A stretch of 64,000 nucleotides of DNA from Paradesertivirga superstes (GTDB lineage Bacteria; Bacteroidota; Bacteroidia; Sphingobacteriales; Sphingobacteriaceae), in assembly GCF_037622515.1 (NCBI RefSeq), contig NZ_JBBJCN010000001.1, positions 682,001-746,000 of the forward strand. Direction: 5' to 3'. The notes beneath the pieces are model-generated. The model was not told the DNA's origin, ran no database searches, and saw only the letters and a list, made by a program, of their open reading frames with translations. This document shows, in pieces, positions 25,732 through 34,707 of the stretch (positions are counted from its first letter, which is position 1; each line of letters opens with the position of its first letter). The translations under genes and the position numbers were made by a program.

Positions 25732-26502
25732 TTAAACGTCACAGATCGAAATTGCTTCTCTTAACGATGCAATCTTGTCTACACAAACTGGTATGAATTC
25801 TTGTGCCACATACCCTTTGAACCCGGTATCTTTTATAGCACGCATAATTGCAGGATAATTTAGCTCCTGTTCATTCCCTATTTCATGTCGGCCGGGAACA
25901 CCCGCTGTGTGATAGTGAGCGATGTACTGATGGTTGTTTCTTATAGTTTGAATGACATTTCCCTCATCCACTTGCATATGATATATATCATAAAGTAATT
26001 TAAAATTTGGAGAGTCCAACGTTTTAACGAGTTCTACACCCCAGCCAGTTTTATTACATTGATAGTCGGGATGGTCAACTTTACTATTCAAAAGCTCCAT
26101 TACCAACGTAATCCTGTTTTTTTCCGCTAAACTTATTATTTGCCTAAGTCCATCAACAGCGTTCTTTAAACCCGTTTCATCATCCACCCCAAAACAATTT
26201 CCACTAAAGCAAATTAAGTTCTTATAGCCGGCGTCAGCGACAATAGGTATCATTTCCGAATAATTCCTGATGAGTGTTTGGTGATTATCCGGATTGTTCC
26301 AGCCGTCCTCAATACTTATTTCCGCACCATTACACATGGATGAATCCAAACCATATTTCTTAAGTATATGCCAGTCATCAGGACCTACGAGATCTATAGC
26401 CTTGATACCCATACCCTTAGATATTGAACACAACTCTTCTAAAGAGAGAAAATCAAAGCACCAGCGGCAAACTGAATGAGTTATATTACCTTTCAACTTC
26501 AT
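25732..26502 (-). CDS. TIM-barrel sugar isomerase (hydroxypyruvate isomerase-like)
   Basis: 256 aa from the ATG at 26,502 (MKLKGNITHSVCRWCF). The frame is open to 26,574, but that would run into the end of the esterase gene, and the shorter start matches the Hyi-type N-terminus. Metal-ligand residues of the xylose isomerase-like barrel are visible: E in VMELLN, D in LLYDIYHMQ, H in YHTAG and E in VAQEF. No signal peptide, so cytoplasmic. Hydroxypyruvate isomerases interconvert hydroxypyruvate and tartronate semialdehyde; in a PUL the true substrate may be another sugar acid. Confidence 0.78.
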   Translation of the reverse strand: MKLKGNITHSVCRWCFDFLSLEELCSISKGMGIKAIDLVGPDDWHILKKYGLDSSMCNGAEISIEDGWNNPDNHQTLIRNYSEMIPIVADAGYKNLICFSGNCFGVDDETGLKNAVDGLRQIISLAEKNRITLVMELLNSKVDHPDYQCNKTGWGVELVKTLDSPNFKLLYDIYHMQVDEGNVIQTIRNNHQYIAHYHTAGVPGRHEIGNEQELNYPAIMRAIKDTGFKGYVAQEFIPVCVDKIASLREAISICDV

Positions 26503-26525
26503 AAGATTTTTGAGCTTATATACGT

Positions 26526-27449
26526 TTATTTTGCCTTTAAACTTCTCAACCATCGGATGCAAAGTTCCGGCCACGTTTCTATGTCTCCTTTTCCCAAGCC
26601 CAATCCAAATCCATGTCCACCTTTAGGAAAAACATGTAACTCTCCGGGGACGCCATTATCTTTAAGTGCCTGAAAAAAAAGCAAACTATTTTCTACAGGA
26701 ACAGCTCCATCATCCATGGCATGTAGGAGGAAAGTTGGGGGTGTATTTTTGCTAACGTTTAATTCGCTGGAATAAAACTGAGCTAAAGTGTCACTTGCTT
26801 TCGTACCGATTAAATTATCTCGTGACCCCGCGTGCATAATTTGCTTAGTCATTGAAATCACGGGATACACCAAGATAGCAAAATTAGGTTTGCAACTCTC
26901 CCTTTCTATAGAATCAACCGACTGATGGTTACCCTCATCAAAATGAGTCGCAAGTGTTGAAGCGAGATGCCCCCCTGCAGAAAATCCCATGACACCTATC
27001 GCATCCTTGTTAATTCCTAAAAGGCCCGCATTTGCACGAACAATCCGAAATGCTCTTTTAACATCCATTAAAGGCGACAGATGAGGCGTAATATTACTTT
27101 GGGAATTTGGTAAGCGGTATTTTAAAACAATAGCAGTAACTCCTTTTGATATTAACCAACCGGCAGGATCTGTTCCTTCCAAATTATAAGAAAGTCCTCC
27201 ATAACCACCACCTGGACAGATGATAACAGCTTGCTTTGTAGATGTTTGCCTTGTTGGAATATATATAGCAATATCAGGGAATTGTACCATCTGAATCTTG
27301 ATCACTTTCCCTGTGTCACGTTTTTCAAAGTCCGCTGTCTTGACATAATTTGGAACTTTCCCTTTTGGCCACAAAGGCATCACCAAATCTTGGGCAACTA
27401 CAGTTTTTTGAAATAATAGACCAAACATTATAACAATAATCCATTTCAT
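26526..27449 (-). CDS. secreted alpha/beta-hydrolase (carbohydrate acetylesterase-like)
   Basis: 307 aa from the ATG at 27,449, giving a clear signal peptide (MKWIIVIMFGLLFQ...VVAQ); the frame is open upstream to 27,626 but that part does not resemble a protein start. Motifs: oxyanion GGGYGG, nucleophile elbow GFSAGGH, Asp in AMDDGAVP and His in KGGHGFG. This is the BD-FAE/acetylxylan-esterase type of alpha/beta hydrolase. Within this operon it probably removes acetyl groups from pectin or its oligosaccharides in the periplasm (inference). Confidence 0.82.
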   Translation of the reverse strand: MKWIIVIMFGLLFQKTVVAQDLVMPLWPKGKVPNYVKTADFEKRDTGKVIKIQMVQFPDIAIYIPTRQTSTKQAVIICPGGGYGGLSYNLEGTDPAGWLISKGVTAIVLKYRLPNSQSNITPHLSPLMDVKRAFRIVRANAGLLGINKDAIGVMGFSAGGHLASTLATHFDEGNHQSVDSIERESCKPNFAILVYPVISMTKQIMHAGSRDNLIGTKASDTLAQFYSSELNVSKNTPPTFLLHAMDDGAVPVENSLLFFQALKDNGVPGELHVFPKGGHGFGLGLGKGDIETWPELCIRWLRSLKAK

Positions 27450-27711
27450 GCTAATTATTAGGTTAAAAAAGGTGTGGTATATGTTCATCGATATGCCCCT
27501 ATAACTGGCCCCGTGCCAATTGAAATAGCGCACATCCCAAAATTCATTACAAAAAGTCCCCTTTCGAGAAATTTCATAATGAAGAATAAGCGGTAAGATG
27601 AATTGAGTTAAAAAATTTGGCTTCATAAATATACCGGTAAAATTAAAAAAAGGAAGAGGACCAGATATTCTGGAATCCTCTTCAACGAACCAACTAAAAA
27701 ATTATACTATA

Positions 27712-29403
27712 TTAATAATCATCATTTTGAGGATATACCCCCGAAACCCTATCTATTACAGTTTGCGGAATCGGTCGCAGGTAATATTTTTCCAAAAAAG
27801 GACCTCCCAGCATGTTGGTCAATATATTATACTGAAACGCTCTATCAAGTCTACGGGTACGTTTAAGGTCTAACCATCTTTTGTATTCGCCTGCAAACTC
27901 TCTGGCTTTTTCATCCAAGATAAAATCTATGTTGACATCACTTGAGGAAATATCCAAAGCACCTGGTGTCTTTTCAGCCCTATCACGTAAACGATTGAGT
28001 TTTTCTGCTGCTTTATCTGGCTGATTTAGTTTAAAGTATGCTTCAGCAGCAATAAGATAAGTCTCAGCGAGTCTGAATAAAATGATATCCCTCGAACTTT
28101 TAAAAAGATCTTCATTACTTCCTGGGATAGGTGCTGTTGGATCTGGAAACTTATTAATCATTGGATATTTTCCAGCGCCTCCAACTCCTTCAATATTCTG
28201 TTTCCACCGATCATAACGAATTACTTCTACGTTGGGATTAACCGCCTTTAATGCAAGTTCGTCAGCCGCTGTAAACGGCTGATCGGGCTTCGGAAAGTAA
28301 AACCTTAAATCTCCCTTTTTGATAGCCCCCGCGTCTTGAGTAGCATTGAACTGGCTCAAAAACGTTGCGTCGTAACGAGCATCCTTTGATGTATTATATA
28401 AGGAATACAAGTACTGTGTAGGCATCACTGTTGATGTTCTTCTGTTATAGGTAGCAATATCTGTTTGACTAAATCCAAGTTCCCTGACGAGCAGCCAACC
28501 AAAAAGAATATTCTGGCCATGACCAACAGGGGCTCCATTTCTAGTTGATAAACTTGTAAGATCAAATTGAACAGACAAGATAATCTCGTCATTTTTTTCA
28601 TTTGACATTTTAAACACGTCAGCAAACGATGGAAGTAAAACGTAGTTGCTAGCAATCACCTCCTCAGCTAGCTGTGCGGACTTTGTAAAATCATCAGATG
28701 TACCAAAAGTTTTATAACCGCGAGTTAAATGGATAAGGGACAACAAATGCTTTACTGCTCCGGGTGTAACTCTTCCAAACTGGGTATTAGCCTTTGTTAC
28801 ACCCGTTAGCTCTGTTAGAGATGCGTTTAGCTCACTTACAATAAAGCTATATACCTCTTGTTCCGTGTTAGGGGTAAATTGAGTTACCGGTGCAGTAAAT
28901 TCTTCCTGCACGATTGGAGTGCCGCCGAAATTTTCAACCAGAAGGTAGTAATAGTATGCCCTTAGAAACCGCACTTCACCAAGACGCTTATTCTTAGTAC
29001 TTTCGGCCATAGGAATTGCATCAGCCCGATTAATTGCGATATTACAGCGTTGGATGCCTAAATACAAGTCATTAAATAGATTTGTAACAGCCGAATTTGT
29101 AGCTGCCAACTCTTTATATTCATTTAATTGGATACGGGTTGGTAGGTTGTCGGCAACCCCACTAACGGTCTCAACTTCGCCGCGTGTTGAAACATCTGTT
29201 CCATATTCAAATAAATGTGGCTCTCCATCATAGATATCCCTTAGAACTGAATAACAGGAACTCACCAATCGCTCGAACCCTGCTTCATCGACGTAGAAAG
29301 TAGCATCTGTTAACCCCGATGGATTTTCCTCTTCAAGGAACTTTTTACAGGATGTTATTCCTGTTGAAAGAAATATTGTGAGTATTAAAAAAATCTTTTT
29401 CAT
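27712..29403 (-). CDS. susD-like: SusD-family outer membrane glycan-binding lipoprotein
   Basis: 563 aa. Lipoprotein signal with Cys at about residue 19 (GITSCKKFL), then the helical TPR-like RagB/SusD fold with the usual EVRFLRAYYYYLLVENFGGTPI block near residue 140-165 and a C-terminal region ending DKAREFAGEYKRWLDLKRTRRL. It caps the SusC barrel and binds glycan at the cell surface. It starts 19 nt after susC, so the two are co-transcribed. The glycan is inferred to be pectic from the downstream enzymes. Confidence 0.95.
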   Translation of the reverse strand: MKKIFLILTIFLSTGITSCKKFLEEENPSGLTDATFYVDEAGFERLVSSCYSVLRDIYDGEPHLFEYGTDVSTRGEVETVSGVADNLPTRIQLNEYKELAATNSAVTNLFNDLYLGIQRCNIAINRADAIPMAESTKNKRLGEVRFLRAYYYYLLVENFGGTPIVQEEFTAPVTQFTPNTEQEVYSFIVSELNASLTELTGVTKANTQFGRVTPGAVKHLLSLIHLTRGYKTFGTSDDFTKSAQLAEEVIASNYVLLPSFADVFKMSNEKNDEIILSVQFDLTSLSTRNGAPVGHGQNILFGWLLVRELGFSQTDIATYNRRTSTVMPTQYLYSLYNTSKDARYDATFLSQFNATQDAGAIKKGDLRFYFPKPDQPFTAADELALKAVNPNVEVIRYDRWKQNIEGVGGAGKYPMINKFPDPTAPIPGSNEDLFKSSRDIILFRLAETYLIAAEAYFKLNQPDKAAEKLNRLRDRAEKTPGALDISSSDVNIDFILDEKAREFAGEYKRWLDLKRTRRLDRAFQYNILTNMLGGPFLEKYYLRPIPQTVIDRVSGVYPQNDDY

Positions 29404-29422
29404 AATTTAAAACTTCTTACCA

Positions 29423-32400
29423 TTAAAATGAAAGGTTTAGACCAAATAGATACGAACTTGAGCCTACAGCAGTCCCAAAGGTGTTTTGGCTAGCCCATTC
29501 AGGATCAAAGCCTGGATCATCTGTGAACGTAAAAGGATTAGTGACAGTTCCATAAACACGCAGACTTCCAACTTTAACCTTTTTAAGTAAGTTCGCTGGT
29601 AGATTATACCCTAGAGTTATATTTCCTACTCTGGTGAAGTTGGTGTTACGCCATGTCAATACGCTGGAAAAATTGCCGCCGTTGCCAGGCTGGAAGATTG
29701 TTTGTGAGGGGTTATTTTCTGTCCAGTAATCAACTTTTATTTGGTTAAGGTCGCCCGAATACCCCATAAAGGTTTGGTCAAAATTACTTCTAAACTGCTC
29801 ACCCTGGCGGGTATAGATCATTACAAATAAGTCGAGATCACCATATCTAAATGTGTTTGAAAACGAGCCTGTCCAATCAGGAATTCTTTTGCCAATAATC
29901 TGACGGTCATATGTAGCATCAATCTTTCCATCAGGAGCTCCGTTTGGACCGGAAAGATCCTTTACGCGAACTTGTCCTGGCTTTTGATTATACTTAGCTG
30001 CTTGATCCTTCTCGGCGAGCTGCCAAATGCCATCAAAAACGTAATCATAATTGACTTGAACGGGCTGTCCTATAAACCAAAGATTTGCTACATCATCCTT
30101 CTTCCCAATAGCTGTCTCAAGAACTTCATTTTTGTTGGCATCAAATACGAAGTCCGTTTTCCATGAAAATGCCCCTTTACGAATATTTATTGTACTTAAA
30201 CCAACCTCAATACCGCGGTTTCTAAGTTTGCCAATATTATCTGCAATAGTAGAAAAGCCTACAAAGGGAGGTAAGGCTCGATTTTGAATCGCATTGTTTA
30301 CCCGACGGTTATATGCATCCACAGAACCTGAAATCCTGTTATTTAAAAGCACAAAATCTAAACCTAAGTTAAGCTCACCGGTACTCTCCCAAGTCAGCTG
30401 TTTGTTAGGCAGCCTGTTAGGTGCATAACCTGCAGTATTAACTCCGCCAAAGTCATAAAAAGTCGCTCCAAGTGAAGATTGACTTGAATAGGCACCTATT
30501 CCATCATTACCTGTAATACCGTAACTTAATCTCAGTTTTAGATCATTAATCGCTGAAATGTTTTGGATAAACTTTTCCTGTGACAACCGCCATGCGAATG
30601 AGGCCGAGGGAAAAAACGCCCATTGATTACCAGCTGCCAGTCTTGAAGATCCGTCCCATCGGCCGGTAGCCGTGATCAGGTATCTGTCGTTGTAATTGTA
30701 ATTAACACGAGTTGAAAAGGAAGCCAACGTTGATTGGGTAAAACTTGACCCATAACCGATTGCTTGTGCGGGAGGCGCTAAGTTATACCAAAGAGACCTG
30801 TACCCCAATCCTCGTGCACCGACATTACTTGTTTCTTCGCGATCCTTTTGCAGCGACTGTACCAGTGTTGCATTTACCTTATGTAATCCAAGCTGCTTCT
30901 CATAACTTGCCTGGTTATCCAGAATCCAACTGAACTGCTCTCTATACGAGGTAGTCCCTTCACTTGGCAAACTCCCAATACCCTGTTTAGACATTGAGCT
31001 AAAAAAGGTGCCGCTTCTTCCGGCTGAATAACTCGGGTATATGGTTGACTTCAATGTAAGATCCTTAAAAGGAGCAACTTGCACATAAAGGCTTCCAAAA
31101 CTTCTCAAATTTCTATTTTGACGAAGATCGTTTTCCTGATCAAATAATGGATTTGTCACTGAAGAAGCGTCATACACAGCAAACACAGGGTTTCCAGAGG
31201 CATCATATGGATAAGCCATCGGTGGCATACGATAGGACGATCTCAAAGCTTCAGAACTTCCTAAATCCCGTAGGTTTTGAGCAAAATATAGGTTTAATCC
31301 GGTCTTCCACTTTTCGCTAATTTGCCTATCAATATTTCCCCTGAGACTATATCTCTGAAAGCTTTCAGGAGCCACATTTCCTTCCTCTTCTAGGAAACCG
31401 GCACTTAAAGAAAATCTAGTTTTATCGTCACCGCCACTAGCTGTTATATTGTGGTTCATTTGCAAACCATTTTCTAAAACTAAAGACGGCCACTCGGTGA
31501 ATTTACCCTCGTCAATATTTTTCTGCATTGCTGCAGAAAATGGTGCAGCATTGCTACCTTGCCCTTTAAGTACTTCCTTACGATAGGCCACGAATTCAGG
31601 ACCAGTAAAAAATTCTGGCAAATTAGTTGGCTTTCTTACCCCCATATACGCATCGTAGGAAATAGCCGTTTTACCGGATTTACCCCGTTTGGTAGTTACT
31701 ATTACAACCCCTTTCGCCCCTCTTGAACCATATATCGCTGTCGCTGATGCGTCTTTTAAAATATCTATTTTTTCAATATCTGCAGGATTCAAATCATTTA
31801 AACCTGATGATGTTGGAACGCCGTCAATTACAAATAAGGGAGAATTTGACCCACCGAAAGAACTCAGACCACGAATATTAATGCTATAACCGCTACCAGG
31901 CTTACCTACATTCTTCACTACAGTTACTCCAGGCGCCTGGCCCTGTAAAGCACCTGTTGCGTCAGGGGTTGCGGACCTGGTTATCGTTGTAGAGCTTACT
32001 GAAACGATAGATCCAGTCACATCGGCTTTTCGCTGTGTGCCATAACCAACAACAACCACCTCGTTTAGATTTCGTGCTGACGGCGACATTTTCACCGATA
32101 AAACTGCTCTTCCATTTACAGGGACTTCTTGTGTTTCATAGCCCACATATGCAATAGTCAGTACCGCGTTTTCGGGTGCTGTAATACTGAACGCGCCACT
32201 AACATCTGTAGTGGTACCACCGGCCGCCACTCCCTTAATTTTAACGGTTGCCCCAATAAGCGGCTGATTTGTCTCATCCAGAACCTTTCCGTTTACCGTA
32301 AGATCACTGATTACAACACCTTTTGGCACAATTGCAATTAGATCGTTTTGGAGTATTTGATAGGTGTATGCTGTCCCTTGTAATACCTGTCCAATTACAG

Positions 32401-32683
32401 ACAAGGCATCCTGGTTAGCAACATCGATGTCAATATCCCTAGATAACGGGATTCTTCTTTCGCTAAATACAAAGCGATAAGCCGTCCTCTTCTCTATTTC
32501 TGAAATTACTTTTTTAAAATCAGCCGATTTCAAACTAAGTGTCACCTTATTCTGGGAATATCCGGTTGCGAGCACCTGAAAACTCAGAATGAAGATCAGT
32601 GCAAATGTTAATTTCATAATAATAAGTGGTTTTCTAAGGCAATAGAAGCCCGAAACACCAAAAGGGTGTTTAAAAAAATTCAT
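29423..32683 (-). CDS. susC-like: SusC-family TonB-dependent transporter with STN domain
   Basis: 1086 aa. After a long signal region (MNFFKHPFGVSG...ATGYSQ) comes an STN (secretin/TonB short N-terminal) domain at about residues 50-115 (FKKVISEIEKRTAYRFVFSE), a carboxypeptidase-regulatory-like domain (NGKVLDETNQPLIGATV), a plug (VVVVGYGTQRKADVTGSI) and a beta-barrel ending LNLSF. The STN domain marks a transducing transporter that signals to the FecR-type anti-sigma factor encoded immediately upstream, so substrate binding should induce the operon. Imports oligosaccharides across the outer membrane with its SusD partner. Confidence 0.95.
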   Translation of the reverse strand: MNFFKHPFGVSGFYCLRKPLIIMKLTFALIFILSFQVLATGYSQNKVTLSLKSADFKKVISEIEKRTAYRFVFSERRIPLSRDIDIDVANQDALSVIGQVLQGTAYTYQILQNDLIAIVPKGVVISDLTVNGKVLDETNQPLIGATVKIKGVAAGGTTTDVSGAFSITAPENAVLTIAYVGYETQEVPVNGRAVLSVKMSPSARNLNEVVVVGYGTQRKADVTGSIVSVSSTTITRSATPDATGALQGQAPGVTVVKNVGKPGSGYSINIRGLSSFGGSNSPLFVIDGVPTSSGLNDLNPADIEKIDILKDASATAIYGSRGAKGVVIVTTKRGKSGKTAISYDAYMGVRKPTNLPEFFTGPEFVAYRKEVLKGQGSNAAPFSAAMQKNIDEGKFTEWPSLVLENGLQMNHNITASGGDDKTRFSLSAGFLEEEGNVAPESFQRYSLRGNIDRQISEKWKTGLNLYFAQNLRDLGSSEALRSSYRMPPMAYPYDASGNPVFAVYDASSVTNPLFDQENDLRQNRNLRSFGSLYVQVAPFKDLTLKSTIYPSYSAGRSGTFFSSMSKQGIGSLPSEGTTSYREQFSWILDNQASYEKQLGLHKVNATLVQSLQKDREETSNVGARGLGYRSLWYNLAPPAQAIGYGSSFTQSTLASFSTRVNYNYNDRYLITATGRWDGSSRLAAGNQWAFFPSASFAWRLSQEKFIQNISAINDLKLRLSYGITGNDGIGAYSSQSSLGATFYDFGGVNTAGYAPNRLPNKQLTWESTGELNLGLDFVLLNNRISGSVDAYNRRVNNAIQNRALPPFVGFSTIADNIGKLRNRGIEVGLSTINIRKGAFSWKTDFVFDANKNEVLETAIGKKDDVANLWFIGQPVQVNYDYVFDGIWQLAEKDQAAKYNQKPGQVRVKDLSGPNGAPDGKIDATYDRQIIGKRIPDWTGSFSNTFRYGDLDLFVMIYTRQGEQFRSNFDQTFMGYSGDLNQIKVDYWTENNPSQTIFQPGNGGNFSSVLTWRNTNFTRVGNITLGYNLPANLLKKVKVGSLRVYGTVTNPFTFTDDPGFDPEWASQNTFGTAVGSSSYLFGLNLSF

Positions 32684-32752
32684 AACTTTACATTGTTAAG
32701 GATGATTAGAATGCAGGCTCCCGGTCAAAGCAGTCTGCGTTAATAAATAAAT

Positions 32753-32790
32753 CGTCTTTGTGAAGACGGGGATGCAATTCCCCGTTTTTT
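32753..32790 (+). terminator. plus-strand hairpins with U-tract between fecR and susC
   Basis: Hairpin CGTCTT-TGTG-AAGACG (32,753-32,768) is followed by CGGGGA (32,767-32,772) / TCCCCG (32,779-32,784), then six T (32,785-32,790) on the plus strand. This is an intrinsic-terminator shape, but no protein gene is transcribed rightward into it: the susC start lies at 32,683 on the other strand. It could end an antisense RNA that begins inside the susC 5' region, as known for some Bacteroides PULs. On the minus strand the hairpins fall in the fecR-susC intergenic message. Confidence 0.5.
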
Positions 32791-32843
32791 CTAATCAAAT
32801 ATTTCTTTTCTCATATAAATTGTTGGTTAGGTTAGTTAATTGA

Positions 32844-33875
32844 TTATTGAATTATAATATTATTGCCCCGAATCTTATACTCAAAAGGCTCTACAGTACT
32901 CAATGCCACTAAAATTCCTCTCACAGACTCTCTTTCAAAGGTCCCGGTAAATTTTAATGCTTTTAACTTTTCATTATTAAACTGCACTTCTACATCAAAT
33001 GTCCTTTCAAGGATATTCGAAATATGTTCGAGTGTTTCGTCTTTAAATGCAATCTTATTATACATCCAGGATGTTTCGATTACGGTGGTGTCGCTTTTTT
33101 GAATATGGGTTACTTCGGTAAGAGCATTGTCTGTCTTGGTTAGGTTATTTTTATCGGCCTTGCTCAAATATTTCACAATTAGCTTTTCTGAAGGCCTCAA
33201 AGTCACTTTATCAGCGGGACGGTCCTTAAGGGTAACTTCTACCGTTCCCCTGATCAGGGTAGTTTCACTAAAACGGTCCTCAGGGTAAGATTTTACGTTA
33301 AATGCCGTACCCAATACCCGAACTCTCGTTTTGTCGGTATGAACTATAAAGGGTCGTTTTGAATCTTTCACTACGTCAAAAAATCCTTCCCCAATCAATC
33401 TAACCTCTCTTGTTTCACCCTCGAATAGTTCAGGATATAGAAGTTTACTTGCAGCATTCAATATAACTTTTGTCCCGTCGCTCAGAATAATAGTTTTTTT
33501 CGTAGCTCGATTTGTAGAAACAACATGAGTTGAGTGAGTATGCGATGGAGTTTGGAGGAAGAAGGTTATAAAACCTAAGATAAATATTGCTGCTATAGAT
33601 CCTGCTATCCAAAAAGCCTTCCTGGTTATAACTCTCTGGCCGGGAGCTGACTCTTGAAATTTCGAAATCCCCCGCTTAACCCGTTCAAACAAAGCTGAGT
33701 CTGAGTGTGAGGAAAGATTTGATGTATCATTGGATAAATATTGCTTTAATAGGTCATATCGTTCTTTAACTTCACTGGCGTCAAGGAGCAATTTTAATTC
33801 ATTCCCTTCAGTAACCGTTAGCTCGTCAATAAATTCCTTTGTTACTAATTCTATAAATCTGTCCTGTGATATCAT
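32844..33875 (-). CDS. FecR-family anti-sigma factor
   Basis: 343 aa. Cytoplasmic N-terminus (about 1-85), one membrane segment at about 87-107 (FWIAGSIAAIFILGFITFFL), and a periplasmic FecR domain with ATKKTIILSDGTKVILNAASKL, GEGFFDVVKDSKRPFIV and VRVLGTAFNVKSYPED blocks, then a C-terminal STN-like end (LEHISNILERTFDVEVQFN). It holds the ECF sigma factor encoded 40 bp upstream until the STN-bearing SusC signals substrate. Length is normal. Confidence 0.93.
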   Translation of the reverse strand: MISQDRFIELVTKEFIDELTVTEGNELKLLLDASEVKERYDLLKQYLSNDTSNLSSHSDSALFERVKRGISKFQESAPGQRVITRKAFWIAGSIAAIFILGFITFFLQTPSHTHSTHVVSTNRATKKTIILSDGTKVILNAASKLLYPELFEGETREVRLIGEGFFDVVKDSKRPFIVHTDKTRVRVLGTAFNVKSYPEDRFSETTLIRGTVEVTLKDRPADKVTLRPSEKLIVKYLSKADKNNLTKTDNALTEVTHIQKSDTTVIETSWMYNKIAFKDETLEHISNILERTFDVEVQFNNEKLKALKFTGTFERESVRGILVALSTVEPFEYKIRGNNIIIQ

Positions 33876-33915
33876 GTATTACTCTTCTAGAACTAGGACA
33901 CATTTATTTTGAAAA

Positions 33916-34548
33916 TTACTTACACGCCGATAAAAAAAAAGTGACTAAAATAAATGGAAGTACGGAAATTATTTTTCGAATGACTGTGTTTGGAAATTTC
34001 ACGTGCTCATTTGACAGCGTTGAATTGAGCTTTTTCATAGCCCTGTATAGTTGAGTGTGTACCGTTCTTACAGAAATATCTAAAACTTGGGCTACTTCAG
34101 CGCATTTCATTCTATCTTCTTTAACTAAAATAAATACAGCCCTGCATTGAAGTGGGAGAGAAGCAATAGCCTTATCCAGCTTCATCATGACCTCCTTTCG
34201 CTCAAATTCTTTATCTGGCCGGGAGATATCAATGATCTTATTTGTCTCCTCGTCCAAGGGAACTAATTCGATATAAGAATTATCTCTGAGATAATTCAAT
34301 GCCTTATTTTTTACACTAACAAGCATGAATACTTCCGGATTCCTTACATGCTGCAATTTGCTACGATCGGTCCAGCAATTCACAAAAACATCCGACACAA
34401 TTTCCTCAGCAATTTCCTTTTCAACGTACTGAAGGCCAAATATTAAAAATTTTGCATTCAGCATGCGGAACAATTGCTCAAAAGCCTTCGAATCGTTATT
34501 AAAGGTTATCCTTCTCCAACAGTTTAATATCTCGTTTTCTCGCTTCAA
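33916..34548 (-). CDS. ECF-type RNA polymerase sigma factor
   Basis: 210 aa. Sigma region 2 (QYVEKEIAEEIVSDVFVNCW) in the first half and region 4 HTH (LPLQCRAVFILVKEDRMKCAEVAQVLDISVRTVHTQLYRAMKKL) in the second. A hydrophobic C-terminal extension (about residues 190-208, LPFILVTFFLSAC) is common in Bacteroidota ECF sigmas paired with FecR proteins. It heads the sigma-fecR-susC-susD series and should direct transcription of the PUL when released. Confidence 0.93.
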   Translation of the reverse strand: MKRENEILNCWRRITFNNDSKAFEQLFRMLNAKFLIFGLQYVEKEIAEEIVSDVFVNCWTDRSKLQHVRNPEVFMLVSVKNKALNYLRDNSYIELVPLDEETNKIIDISRPDKEFERKEVMMKLDKAIASLPLQCRAVFILVKEDRMKCAEVAQVLDISVRTVHTQLYRAMKKLNSTLSNEHVKFPNTVIRKIISVLPFILVTFFLSACK

Positions 34549-34707
34549 TTTATTTAGATTATCACAGTACTAGTCTCAGAAAACTTAAAAAGCAATTATT
34601 AACAGGTTACAAAAATTTTGGAAGGTGACAATAAAGTAAAGGTTAACTGGTCAATTATCGAATCAAATCTGAAACCTTCGGAGTGCGATGTCTGTCAGAG
34701 AAATATA

